Source of the DNA: JBCBXA01 sp039816825 | Lineage (GTDB): Bacteria > Pseudomonadota > Alphaproteobacteria > Rhizobiales > Rhizobiaceae | Length of the DNA stretch: 64,000 nucleotides | Assembly: GCA_039816825.1 (NCBI GenBank) | Contig: JBCBXA010000001.1 | Location: 1-64,000, forward strand | Reading direction: 5' to 3' | Part shown: one piece after another, positions 1 through 8,711 of the stretch | Layout: every line of letters starts with the position of its first letter | Numbering within the stretch: the first letter of the stretch is position 1 | Translations under genes and position numbers: made by a program | Notes under the pieces: model-generated | The model's input: the letters and a program-made list of their open reading frames with translations, nothing else | Databases searched by the model: none | Told to the model about the DNA's origin: nothing

Positions 1-15
1 CAGAGGGGAATTGCT

Positions 16-1101
16 GTGCTCGCTGAATTTGGACTGACCGTGTTTGATCTCGTGGTGGCGGCCTTTGTGCTGCTGGCGATCTTCGTTCTGTTTTCAGGCG
101 TTAAAACGGTGCCTCAGGGCTTCAACTACACAGTCGAACGGTTTGGCCGGTACACGCGCACTCTGCGCCCCGGGCTGTCGGTCATTGTGCCGTTCATCGA
201 TGGCATTGGTGCCCGCATGAACATGATGGAGCAGGTGCTCGACATCCCGACTCAGGAAGTCATCACCAAAGACAATGCGACCATCACTGCAGACGGCGTC
301 ACCTTCTATCAGGTCCAGAATGCGGCTCAGGCTGCCTATGAAGTGGACCGACTTGAGAATGCCATCGTCAACCTGACCATGACCAACATCCGTACGGTGA
401 TGGGTTCCATGGACCTGGACGAGCTTCTCGCAAAGCGCGACGAGATCAATGAGCGCCTTCTGCGTGTCGTCGATCTGGCCGTCCAGCCATGGGGCGTGAA
501 GATTACGCGCATTGAGATCAAGGACATCTCACCGCCGCGCGATCTGGTCGAAAGCATGAACCGCCAGATGAAGGCGGAGCGCGACAAGCGCGCGGAGATC
601 TTGGAAGCTGACGGCACAAGGCAGGCGGAAATCCTGCGCGCTGAAGGTGAAAAGCAGGCCGCCATTCTGACGGCTGAAGGTCAGCGTCAAGCCGCCTTCC
701 TTGAAGCCGAGGCGCGCGAGCGGGAAGCGCAGGCAGAAGCCGAAGCGACGCGCATGGTGTCGGAAGCCATTGCTGGCGGCGATGCGCAGGCCATCAACTA
801 CTTCGTTGCGCAGAAATATCTGGAAAGCCTGTCCACCATCGGCTCTGCGCCGAACCAGAAAGTCATCATGCTGCCCATGGAAGTGACGGGCGTGCTCGGC
901 TCTCTTTCGGGCATTGGCGAGATCGCCCAAGAGGTGTTCAATGGAGGCTCCGGCGGTGAGAAACCCGCCAAGCCGGTCCGGTCGGCCCGCACATCTCAAT
1001 CAAGCCTGTCGCCGCAGACCACCCCGCCGCCATCGCTCCCCGACAGCCCTGTGACGTCCGGTTCTGCCGGTCCATGGGGCACCGATGATGGAGCATCCTG
1101 A
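16..1101 (+). CDS. SPFH/stomatin-like membrane protein (QmcA type)
   Basis: The product is a 361-residue SPFH-domain membrane scaffold. An N-terminal membrane segment (about residues 10-30) is followed by the prohibitin/stomatin fold (about 30-190), then a charged Glu/Ala/Arg-rich coiled coil (about 185-250) that normally drives oligomerisation. The last 50 residues are Pro/Ser-rich and look disordered. The start is GTG at 16, chosen because GAGGGGA lies just upstream. Its stop overlaps the start of an NfeD gene, the classic partner: stomatin-like/NfeD pairs are thought to form membrane microdomain complexes. The exact role is not deducible from sequence. Confidence 0.93.
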   Translation: MLAEFGLTVFDLVVAAFVLLAIFVLFSGVKTVPQGFNYTVERFGRYTRTLRPGLSVIVPFIDGIGARMNMMEQVLDIPTQEVITKDNATITADGVTFYQVQNAAQAAYEVDRLENAIVNLTMTNIRTVMGSMDLDELLAKRDEINERLLRVVDLAVQPWGVKITRIEIKDISPPRDLVESMNRQMKAERDKRAEILEADGTRQAEILRAEGEKQAAILTAEGQRQAAFLEAEAREREAQAEAEATRMVSEAIAGGDAQAINYFVAQKYLESLSTIGSAPNQKVIMLPMEVTGVLGSLSGIGEIAQEVFNGGSGGEKPAKPVRSARTSQSSLSPQTTPPPSLPDSPVTSGSAGPWGTDDGAS

Positions 1102-1568
1102 TGATCGCTGAGTTCTTCAAGGAGTTGGGGGCCTGGGGCTGGATTCTTGCAGCCCTGCTGTTTCTGGGTATCGAGATCATGGCGCCGGGCTTCCTATTCC
1201 TGTGGCTTGGTGTCGGCGCGCTGCTGGTGGGGCTGATAGGCCTGCTCGATCTGTTCGGTGCTGGCTGGATGAACCCTTATGCGCCATGGATTGCTTTTGC
1301 CGTGTTCAGCCTGGTCGCCGCGCTTATCGGACGCAATCTGTATGATCCGCGCAAAAGCCCATCGGACGAACCCAATCTCAACGATCGTGCCGCTCAACTC
1401 GTTGGCAAGACCGCAGTGCTCATGGAGCCTATGGAAAGCGGCGAGGGCCGCGCGCGTGTTGGTGATACGGTTTGGCGCGTGAGCGGCCCACCGAGCCCGG
1501 CGGGTGCTCGTCTGACGGTCCTGTCCCATGACAGTGGCCGCCTTGTCCTGGGCGAACATACCGGCTGA
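1101..1568 (+). CDS. NfeD family membrane protein
   Basis: The protein has 155 residues with hydrophobic segments over about residues 10-75 and a soluble C-terminal domain (about 85-150) of the NfeD OB-fold type. It is the short NfeD form that lacks the ClpP-like protease domain. Its ATG overlaps the stop of the upstream SPFH gene by one base (TGATG), so the two are translationally coupled. In this family the OB domain is thought to bind the stomatin partner. Confidence 0.92.
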   Translation: MIAEFFKELGAWGWILAALLFLGIEIMAPGFLFLWLGVGALLVGLIGLLDLFGAGWMNPYAPWIAFAVFSLVAALIGRNLYDPRKSPSDEPNLNDRAAQLVGKTAVLMEPMESGEGRARVGDTVWRVSGPPSPAGARLTVLSHDSGRLVLGEHTG

Positions 1569-1667
1569 CGGTGCGGTCTTTTCTTGCGCGTGGCGCAATA
1601 AAGACTTTCATGACCGCCTGTTACTTGCGTTTCCGCGATCGGTCATTCTCTATCCAAGGAGAATGCC

Positions 1668-2201
1668 ATGACCCATAGCTTGCAGTCCTCAACCTCTATA
1701 CGGGCGCTGGAGCCCAGCGATCATCCCGCGCCTGCCGGTACCCGGATCGGCCACGTTCACCTCAAGGTCTCGGACCTCGACAGAGCGCTTAGCTTCTACC
1801 GCGATGTGCTCGGCTTTGAAGTCATGGCGCGATACGGCACCCAGGCAGCCTTTCTTGCTGTCGGCGGCTATCATCACCAGATCGCGCTGAACACATGGCA
1901 GAGTAAAGATGGGGCGCCTCCGCCCCGGGGCAGCACGGGCCTCTTCCATACGGCGATCCTCTATCCCGAGCGTGTGGACCTTGCGCGCGCTGTCCAGCGC
2001 GTCTTGGATGCCGGTATGGCTCTGGAGGGTGCCAGCGACCACGGCGTCAGCGAAGCCGTCTACCTGCAGGACCCGGATCAGAATGGCGTCGAGCTGTACT
2101 GGGACAAGCCGCGAGGCCAGTGGCCCATCACCGTCGATGGGCACATCGGTATGAGGACCGATCCGCTGGATCTGGGCGGCCTGCTGGCAGAATTAGCCTA
2201 G
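1668..2201 (+). CDS. VOC family protein (glyoxalase/extradiol dioxygenase fold)
   Basis: A 177-residue protein of the vicinal oxygen chelate superfamily, preceded by AAGGAGA. The segment GHVHLKVSDLDRALSFYRDV (about residues 27-46) is a typical first beta-alpha-beta unit with a metal-ligand His. A second His in GLFHTAIL and a Glu in NGVELYWD occupy the other usual ligand positions. It resembles the N-terminal part of CatE-like catechol 2,3-dioxygenases but is half their length, so the substrate is unknown. Its TAG stop interlocks with the stop of the convergent oxidoreductase gene. Confidence 0.85.
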   Translation: MTHSLQSSTSIRALEPSDHPAPAGTRIGHVHLKVSDLDRALSFYRDVLGFEVMARYGTQAAFLAVGGYHHQIALNTWQSKDGAPPPRGSTGLFHTAILYPERVDLARAVQRVLDAGMALEGASDHGVSEAVYLQDPDQNGVELYWDKPRGQWPITVDGHIGMRTDPLDLGGLLAELA

Positions 2202-3835
2202 CCGTTCACGTGTTCCCACACTTTTGAGACGGCGACAGAGCCTTCTCCAACAGCGGATGCAACGCGCTTCACTGAGCCGGCCCTGACGTCGCCCACGGCA
2301 AAGATGCCATGGTGGGATGTCTCGTAGGTCGACCGACCACCGGCATCCCGGCCTGTCAGGACGAAGCCACGCTCATCCAGTGTAACGCTCTCCGGCAGCC
2401 AGTCGGTGAACGGGTGCGCTCCGATCATGATGAAGGCTGCTGCGCAGTCGATGGTCAGATCATCCCTGCCATCGCCGCGTGCAATGGTGACTTTCTCAAG
2501 CCGCTGCTCGCCGTGGAGTTCAGCGATCTGGGAACTGTAGTGGATGGTGATGCGCGGGTCGGCTTCCAGGCGGCTTGTGAGATAGTCGGACATGGATGCA
2601 GCGAGGCTGGTGCCCCGGACCAACAGATGCACGTGATTGGCGCTGCGGGACAGGTACATGACGGCTTGTCCGGCCGAATTGCCGCCGCCCACAACGATGG
2701 CGTCGCTGCCTTTGCACAAGCGTGCCTCAACCTCGGTGGCGGAATAGTAGATGCCTGCGCCTTCGAACTCCTCGAGCCGTTCGAGTGGCAGGCGGCGGTA
2801 CTGAACGCCCGTGGCGACGATAAGCGATTTGGCGCAGACGGTGAGGGATTGGGCGGACCCGTCGGCGCTGCCGCATATGGTTGCTGCAAACAGGCCATCC
2901 TCTTGCTGTTCCACGTCACGGACCCGCCGGGGCATGGTGAATTTGGTGCCAAACTTCATGGCCTGCAGTTCACCCCGCCACACCAAATCGCCCCCCGAGA
3001 TGCCAGTGGGAAAACCCATATAATTCTCGATCCGGCTGGATGTGCCGGCCTGACCGCCCACAGCGATGTCTTCGACAACGAGAGCGCTTAGGCCCTCTGC
3101 ACCGGCATATACTGCTGCCGCGACGCCAGCCGGGCCGCCTCCGACGATCAGCGTGTCGAAGATCTCCTTGTCTTCGATCTCGAGGTCGAGGCCCAGAACG
3201 GCCGCCACCTTGAGCGGCGTTGGTTGCTGGATCTTGCGGTCGCGCCCATAGACGACGACGGTTTCGCCAATCGGGCATTCATTCCCCTGCCAGATGTCCA
3301 TGGCCTCCTGCGACCCGTATTCCACCAGACGATAGGGAATACGATTGCGCGCCGCGAAGGTTTGAAGGGCCAGAACGTCTTTGTCGTCGGCTCGGCCCAC
3401 GATCCGCAACGACGTGTCCTTGTCCTCAATCTGCCGTCGGCGACGCGCGGCAAAAACCGTCAGTATGATGTCTGACATCTCTGGAATGCGTGACATCAGG
3501 TCCAACAGGGTCTCCCGCGACACCACGATGCATTTGGTGGGTTGGATGGCTTTCAGGGGCAGCGAGTGGGAGCCTCCGGCGATCAGACCGATCTCACCCA
3601 TGAACTGGGTTGGTCCTAGGCTGGCCTCCAGATATCGTTTTCGGGTGTAGGGATCGATGACGATCACTTCCCCTTCCAGGAGATAGTGAAACTTGTCCAT
3701 TCGATCGCCGGTCTCTGCGATGATCTCGTCTTCGGCAAACTCGACGATCTCGCCCGCCTGACGCAAGGCGTCCACATGCTCCGGCGCCAGTGGTGTGCGC
3801 TGCATGACCTTAAGGTCGTCGCCAATTGTATCCAT
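2198..3835 (-). CDS. Cyclic-nucleotide-binding domain / thioredoxin-reductase-like FAD oxidoreductase fusion
   Basis: A 545-residue fusion. Residues about 10-130 form a Crp-type cNMP-binding domain (GEVIVIDPYT, FMGEIGLIAGG). A short thioredoxin-fold-like linker follows (about 140-215), then a two-dinucleotide-domain flavoprotein with FAD motif GGGPAGVAAAV (about 228) and NAD(P)H motif VVGGGNSAGQA (about 380), ending in a GIFAVGDVRAG segment. The redox CxxC of true thioredoxin reductases is absent: the equivalent stretch reads YYSATEVEA. It is therefore probably not a disulfide reductase, and its electron acceptor is unknown. The start is set by GAGGAAG just upstream. Confidence 0.9.
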   Translation of the reverse strand: MDTIGDDLKVMQRTPLAPEHVDALRQAGEIVEFAEDEIIAETGDRMDKFHYLLEGEVIVIDPYTRKRYLEASLGPTQFMGEIGLIAGGSHSLPLKAIQPTKCIVVSRETLLDLMSRIPEMSDIILTVFAARRRRQIEDKDTSLRIVGRADDKDVLALQTFAARNRIPYRLVEYGSQEAMDIWQGNECPIGETVVVYGRDRKIQQPTPLKVAAVLGLDLEIEDKEIFDTLIVGGGPAGVAAAVYAGAEGLSALVVEDIAVGGQAGTSSRIENYMGFPTGISGGDLVWRGELQAMKFGTKFTMPRRVRDVEQQEDGLFAATICGSADGSAQSLTVCAKSLIVATGVQYRRLPLERLEEFEGAGIYYSATEVEARLCKGSDAIVVGGGNSAGQAVMYLSRSANHVHLLVRGTSLAASMSDYLTSRLEADPRITIHYSSQIAELHGEQRLEKVTIARGDGRDDLTIDCAAAFIMIGAHPFTDWLPESVTLDERGFVLTGRDAGGRSTYETSHHGIFAVGDVRAGSVKRVASAVGEGSVAVSKVWEHVNG

Positions 3836-3877
3836 CTATGTCTTCCTCACTCGTATCAGTGTGAAGATAGTTGGATT

Positions 3878-4732
3878 TCAGAGGCTGTCACCCAGTGGCA
3901 GGGGCGGTTCTTCCTTCATCAGCAAAATCGAGATGCGTCGGTTTGCGGTGAGGAACGGGTCGTTGGGGAAGAGAGGCTGAGCATCGGCGCGGCCGATTAC
4001 GGAGTGCAGGCGTCCGTTTGACAGGCCAGACTGCACGAGCAGCATGCGCGCCACATTGGCCCGGTCCGACGAGAGTTCCCAGCCCGTATAGCTCGGGTCT
4101 GCATAAAGTTGCCCAGCCGTTGTGTGGCCGGTGATGCGAATGCGATTGGGCAGGCGCTCAAGCGCCGGAGCCAGTGCGGCCAACAGGGTCTTCACCGACT
4201 GATAGGGAATGCGCGAGCCTTCGGCGAACATAGACCGACCTTCCTGATCGACAAGATGGATGTTCAGCCCTTCTTCGGTTTCCTCAAGCACGATGTTCTT
4301 CGAAAGGGCGGCGATCTCCGGCAGGTCCTGCCAGGCTTGTCGAAGTGTCGCCACGGCGGAAGCGAACTGCCGTTCGATTTCAACATTGCTGCGCTGGTCG
4401 TCGCGTGTGTTGTCTTCCTGTCCCTGGATGCGTTTGAAGTCTTCCTGGGTGTTGGAAATGTTGGATTCGTCTTCGGTGTCGATGATGGAGACGTCCTTTA
4501 GGAACTGCCGGATCGGGCGACCCTCGACTTCAAGAACACCCGACAGCTTGATGTCGGTTCGAATGCCGAAGGCTTCCCGCATGGAGCCAGCCACGATTTG
4601 CAGACGTTCCTTGTCCTGCACTGAAAACGAGATGATGAGGACGAAGAAGCAGACGAGAATACTCATCAGGTCGGCAAAGGTAACCAGCCATTCGGGCACG
4701 CCGCCGCCCTGCTTCTTCTTTCGGGCCGACAT
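3878..4732 (-). CDS. MotB-like stator protein (OmpA/MotB C-terminal domain)
   Basis: A 284-residue protein with one N-terminal membrane helix. The stretch PEWLVTFADLMSILVCFFVL (about residues 13-32) carries the conserved Asp that binds the coupling ion in MotB/PomB. A long charged linker follows, then an OmpA-like peptidoglycan-binding domain (about 150-275; RITGHTTAG, SSDRANVARMLL, ADAQPL, NRRISILL). It overlaps the upstream MotA-like gene by one base (TGATG), so the two form a stator operon. The family anchors the flagellar stator to peptidoglycan. No other flagellar gene lies nearby. Confidence 0.9.
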   Translation of the reverse strand: MSARKKKQGGGVPEWLVTFADLMSILVCFFVLIISFSVQDKERLQIVAGSMREAFGIRTDIKLSGVLEVEGRPIRQFLKDVSIIDTEDESNISNTQEDFKRIQGQEDNTRDDQRSNVEIERQFASAVATLRQAWQDLPEIAALSKNIVLEETEEGLNIHLVDQEGRSMFAEGSRIPYQSVKTLLAALAPALERLPNRIRITGHTTAGQLYADPSYTGWELSSDRANVARMLLVQSGLSNGRLHSVIGRADAQPLFPNDPFLTANRRISILLMKEEPPLPLGDSL

Positions 4733-5508
4733 CAGGCGGCCTCAGCCTCTTCCATCAGTCCGGCGCGCTGGCCTTCAGGCAGATAAGCGATCAGCATCTC
4801 ACGGATCAGGGCAGGGGACTTGGCGTCTCTGATCTGCACCACACCATCAATGATGAGGGTTTGATTGAGTTCTTCCACGCCGAACTTGGCTTCGAGTTTA
4901 TCGGCGATGGGCAGAGCGACCAGGTTCGCCAGCACCGCGCCGTAGAGCGTGGTCAGAAGTGCAATCGCCATGGCGGGTCCGATGGTCGACGGATCGTCCA
5001 TGTTCGCGAGAAGCTGGACCAGGCCGACCAGCGTTCCGATCATCCCGAAGGCCGGTGCCGAGTCGCCGAGAGCCTTGAAGACCCGTTGGCCCTCTTCCAG
5101 GCGGGTCATGTAAAGATCGCGCTCCCGCTCCATGGCGCCGCGAATGAAGGCTACGTCATAGCCATCGGCAATGTATTGAACGCCCTTGGCCAGATTGGTG
5201 TCCGAGACCTCCGCATTCTCAAGGCCCAGCGGGCCGTTCTTGCGCACCAGGTCTGCCAGTTCACAGATCTGCTCGACCATGGTGCGAGGATCGGTTTTCT
5301 TATGGGTGAATGCGACTTTGCCGCCCGTCGCGAATGCGCCCAGCACACCGGATAGGGGAAACCGGATCAGGGTGGCGCAGATGCCGCCGCCAATGACGAT
5401 CAGAACGGATGCGACATCGATGAACTGCGAAATGGAACCGCCAAACAGCATGGCTGCGACAATGATCGCAAAGCCTGCGATGATGCCGATGATGGTCGCT
5501 AAATCCAT
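4732..5508 (-). CDS. MotA/PomA-like flagellar stator protein
   Basis: The product has 258 residues when started at the ATG at 5508, which has GGAGGG 5 bases upstream and begins directly with a membrane helix (MDLATIIGIIAG). A longer in-frame reading has no ribosome site and no plausible N-terminus. Four membrane helices fit MotA: about 1-20, 28-50, 145-170 and 180-205. The pore region reads APAFGMIGTLVGLVQLL. The length and short cytoplasmic loop look closer to PomA than to E. coli MotA, so the coupling ion (H+ or Na+) is open. It is the first gene of a two-gene stator operon. Confidence 0.9.
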   Translation of the reverse strand: MDLATIIGIIAGFAIIVAAMLFGGSISQFIDVASVLIVIGGGICATLIRFPLSGVLGAFATGGKVAFTHKKTDPRTMVEQICELADLVRKNGPLGLENAEVSDTNLAKGVQYIADGYDVAFIRGAMERERDLYMTRLEEGQRVFKALGDSAPAFGMIGTLVGLVQLLANMDDPSTIGPAMAIALLTTLYGAVLANLVALPIADKLEAKFGVEELNQTLIIDGVVQIRDAKSPALIREMLIAYLPEGQRAGLMEEAEAA

Positions 5509-5816
5509 GGTGCCCTCCGGGGGTCCGCGCGCATGGGCGGGCGTTTTGAGCCACAAGCTAGGAAATCGTGGTAAATCTGCCGTTAAGACGGCGACTGCCC
5601 TTGGGTGATCGCCCATGCTGATTGCTGGGCCGGATTGGTCTGGCGGACCGGCGGGGCGGACTGGTGGGGCGCAAGCGTTCGTTAACCAAGGCCGTTTACG
5701 GTTTGGGAAGATTTGGTCTCCGCGTGGAGCGGGGGCACTCTTGCGCGGATCAGCCCTTGTCCCTTTTCAACCGGCCCCTTTCCAATAGGACATCAAGGAA
5801 GCTCTCGCCTCGTGTT
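5509..5816. other. Divergent intergenic region, stator operon / outer-membrane barrel
   Basis: About 300 bases separate the stator operon (minus) from the outer-membrane protein (plus). It holds a near-consensus CtrA half-site pair at 5572-5586 and a second TTAA around 5682 that does not have the right spacing. The reading frame of the downstream barrel gene stays open back to 5622 without a convincing start. No RNA gene or terminator was seen. Confidence 0.5.
5572..5586 (-). promoter_or_regulatory. Candidate CtrA box upstream of the stator operon
   Basis: Read on the minus strand the site is TTAA-N7-TTTA, seven of eight matches to the CtrA consensus TTAA-N7-TTAA. It is 64-78 bases upstream of the motA-like ATG. 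CtrA controls motility genes in many Alphaproteobacteria and this window encodes two CtrA-proteolysis factors. The match is short and could be chance. Confidence 0.35.
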
Positions 5817-7361
5817 GTGAAGCGGGCGACCGCGATGCTGCTCTGTGCTGCATCTGCTCTGGCGCTGGCCATTCCAGCTGCGGTCGCGCAGACTTTGGAC
5901 AACAATTCACTGGCACCGCCTTTGCTGGATGATCTGCGGACCTCCCGGGCCACCAATGACCCGCTGGTGGTGAACAATTCCACCCTCAGAAGCCAGACCG
6001 GAAACACCACGGCACAAGCCCCGAACTCTCAAACTCAGCAACAGGTGCTCGGTGCCGATCCCCAAACCACGGGGACGGTTGGTTTGCGCGGTGAGTTGCG
6101 GCCTGAAGCGCCGGTCAACAGCGCAAATCCTATCGGTGCCCTTGGCCCGCCCGACAGTTCCTTGCCGAGCGGCCCCGCAGCCCAATTGGCCAATGCCGAG
6201 GGACCAACATTTGAGCCCGAGCCAATCGAAGATCCGTACGCGCCGCAGCCGCTGCGCCTTGGGACATTCAATGTCAACGGAGAGGCGACCCTCACCTATG
6301 GCCGCTCCAGCAACCTCTCCAATTCGGCGGGCGGAACGCCAGGACGCTTCTCCAACTTTTCCTTCACAGGCGGCGCTGTTTCTGACTGGTCTCGTCATCA
6401 ACTGCGTTTCACAAGCGCGGCTGACATAGATCTCAACCGACCAACATTGCGAAACCGGCCCACTGATATCGACCTTGATGCGGCTCTGCGTCTGGATTTG
6501 ACCGAGGGCTCATCGGTGACGCTCACCGCGGGCTACGGGCTTTTCACCGAGGATGCGTCGTCGCCAGATGCATTGATCATCGGCAACGATAACCCGTTCT
6601 TGGCCGAGTACGATCTGGGCATTCAATATGATCGGAACGTAGGCCTGATCGGCCTTCAACTGCGTGGTGGACTGACCGCTGCGCGTTATGGCGACATCAA
6701 GATTGCCGGGCAGCCTGCGGTCGCCCAAACGCAGCGCGACCGGAACGGCGCTACACTGGGGGCAAGACTGAGCTATGATGGTGGCGGCCGCATAACGCCG
6801 TTTGTTGATGTCGAGTATGAATTGGGTCGTCGGGTTACGCGTCTGGACGCCAATGGCTTTGATCGCAGGTTCAATGGTCTTCGCGCCTCCATGGGTGCCA
6901 ATGTTGAACTCAGCGGCAAGCTCAGCGGGTCTCTGCAAATGGGATATGGCCGGCGGGACTATGCCGATGTCAGACTGCAGGATGTTGGCGGGTTCACCGT
7001 CGATGGCAGTCTGGATTGGCGCGCCAATGATCGCGTCACGGTGGGCCTGAACCTCAATACGGACTTTGCAGGGTTGGCCACGGCTGGCGTCAGCGGATCA
7101 ATTGCGCGAGGCGCTGGCATGTCGGTCGACTGGCAGGCCACCGATGCCCTGGCCTTTGGCGTGGATGCCAATTTGTCTCAAACTCGATATTCCAACGCTG
7201 ACCGGGACACCCGATATTCGCTGTCCGCTTCGGCTGATTACTGGCTGACACCTCATGCCGGCCTGACCGGTGAAGTCAGCCGGACCCGCCAGGTCAGTAA
7301 CCGTATCGGCGCAGCCTACACGGCAACCAGTGTGGAAGTCGGCTTGAAGGTGCGACATTAA
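5817..7361 (+). CDS. Outer-membrane beta-barrel protein
   Basis: The start is placed at GTG 5817 because translation from there gives a textbook signal peptide (MKRATAMLLCAASALA...AVAQ, cleavage after about residue 25). The frame is open back to 5622 but the extra N-terminus is Arg-rich with no signal. The mature protein begins with about 120 Asn/Gln/Pro-rich residues, then about 370 residues of alternating polar/hydrophobic strands typical of a porin-like barrel (for example VTLTAGYGLF, GLQLRGGLTAARYG, VGLNLNTDF). It ends in EVGLKVRH, not an aromatic residue. Homologues are annotated only as outer membrane beta-barrel proteins; function unknown. Confidence 0.8.
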   Translation: MKRATAMLLCAASALALAIPAAVAQTLDNNSLAPPLLDDLRTSRATNDPLVVNNSTLRSQTGNTTAQAPNSQTQQQVLGADPQTTGTVGLRGELRPEAPVNSANPIGALGPPDSSLPSGPAAQLANAEGPTFEPEPIEDPYAPQPLRLGTFNVNGEATLTYGRSSNLSNSAGGTPGRFSNFSFTGGAVSDWSRHQLRFTSAADIDLNRPTLRNRPTDIDLDAALRLDLTEGSSVTLTAGYGLFTEDASSPDALIIGNDNPFLAEYDLGIQYDRNVGLIGLQLRGGLTAARYGDIKIAGQPAVAQTQRDRNGATLGARLSYDGGGRITPFVDVEYELGRRVTRLDANGFDRRFNGLRASMGANVELSGKLSGSLQMGYGRRDYADVRLQDVGGFTVDGSLDWRANDRVTVGLNLNTDFAGLATAGVSGSIARGAGMSVDWQATDALAFGVDANLSQTRYSNADRDTRYSLSASADYWLTPHAGLTGEVSRTRQVSNRIGAAYTATSVEVGLKVRH

Positions 7362-7484
7362 AGACGCGTCATCTGCCGTTGGGGTAGGCGATTTCACAGA
7401 GCTGCCTTATTTGGTAAACAGACACTTTAGAAATTCCCTCTAGCTTTACGCAATTATGAGCGTGCTTTGCTTCAGGAGGTTGCT

Positions 7485-8711
7485 ATGAGCCGGCTTCAAA
7501 GACTGATTGTCATGGTTTTGGCCGTTGCGGTTGTGGGGCCGCTGTTCGTGACATCGGCGTCGGCAGACGCCGGGTTTCAGAAATGGATACGTGACTTCTA
7601 CCCCGTCGCAGCACGTGAGGGGATCAGCCGCTCAACCTATGATCGCGCCTTTGCCGGTGTCTCGACGCCCGATCAGACAGTGCTGAAGAAAGCGCGTTAT
7701 CAGCCTGAGTTTCGCTCGTCGCTGCGGAAGTATTTCTCCACACGCGTCAATGATTTTGCGATCCAGAAGGGGCGCAAGATGGAAGCCAGGTGGCGCACAA
7801 CTCTCGAACGGATTGAACGGCAGTTCGGCGTGGACCGCTGGACGCTGATGGCCATCTGGTCAATGGAGTCGAGCTTCGGCTACATTCTCGACAAGAAGTA
7901 CGCCAACCACAACATCGTTCGCGCGCTGGCCACGCTTGCCTACGCTGATCCCAAGCGCAAGAAGTTTGGTCGGGGTCAATTGCTCGCAGCTCTGAAGATG
8001 CTCGAGCGCGGATACATTCGACCTGACCAATTGAAGGGCTCCTGGGCTGGTGGCATCGGTCACACCCAGTTCATTCCCGGCAGCTATTTGCTCTACGCCG
8101 TCGACATGGACGGTGACGGGCGCAGAGATATCGTCAATTCAATTCCTGACGCGCTCGGCACAGCTGCCAACCTTTTGGCCAAGAACGGATGGCAGACCGG
8201 AAAAACCTGGGGTTACGAGGTCATGGTGCCCCGGGGTTTTAACTATGGACTGCTCAATGATCCCAAGTTCACGCTCGGCCAATGGTCTCACAAGGGTTTG
8301 AAGCGGCCCCTGGGCAACCCCTTCCCACGACCCAATGAGAACGCGCATCTCAAAATGATCGCAGGCGCAACGGGGCCTGCTCACCTCATGATCCGCAACT
8401 TCTACGTGCTGAAGAGATATAACAATTCGAACAAGTATGCCTTGGCCGTTGGACATCTTGCGGATCGAATGCGCGGATTTGGCGAGTTTGCCACGCCGAT
8501 ACCCAATGACAACGGCACGCCAGGCCTCAGCATCGCGGAGTCGAAAGACCTGCAACGACGCCTGAAAGCCAAGGGCTTCTACGAAGGCGAGATCGACGGG
8601 AACATTGGCTCTGGATCCAAGGCTGCCATTCTTCAATATCAAATTTCCGTCGGGCTGAAGGCTGATGGGTTGCCGTCGCCCAAGCTGTTGCAAAAGATGC
8701 GTGGCGGATGA
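7485..8711 (+). CDS. Lytic murein transglycosylase, MltB family
   Basis: The start at ATG 7485 follows a near-perfect AGGAGG and gives a signal peptide (about residues 1-27, cleaved near SASA-DA). A family GH103 SLT_2 catalytic domain covers about residues 30-320; the catalytic Glu is in IWSMESSFG (about residue 128), with the substrate segment GGIGHTQFIPGSYLLYAVDM following. A peptidoglycan-binding domain type 1 lies at the C-terminus (about 345-405). The enzyme cleaves glycan strands to 1,6-anhydro-muropeptides in the periplasm. It overlaps the next gene by four bases (ATGA). Confidence 0.93.
   Translation: MSRLQRLIVMVLAVAVVGPLFVTSASADAGFQKWIRDFYPVAAREGISRSTYDRAFAGVSTPDQTVLKKARYQPEFRSSLRKYFSTRVNDFAIQKGRKMEARWRTTLERIERQFGVDRWTLMAIWSMESSFGYILDKKYANHNIVRALATLAYADPKRKKFGRGQLLAALKMLERGYIRPDQLKGSWAGGIGHTQFIPGSYLLYAVDMDGDGRRDIVNSIPDALGTAANLLAKNGWQTGKTWGYEVMVPRGFNYGLLNDPKFTLGQWSHKGLKRPLGNPFPRPNENAHLKMIAGATGPAHLMIRNFYVLKRYNNSNKYALAVGHLADRMRGFGEFATPIPNDNGTPGLSIAESKDLQRRLKAKGFYEGEIDGNIGSGSKAAILQYQISVGLKADGLPSPKLLQKMRGG

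Noticed and set aside
5679..5697. TTAA...TTTA near 5682 as a second CtrA box
   Set aside because: The spacing between the half-sites is 9 bases instead of 7.
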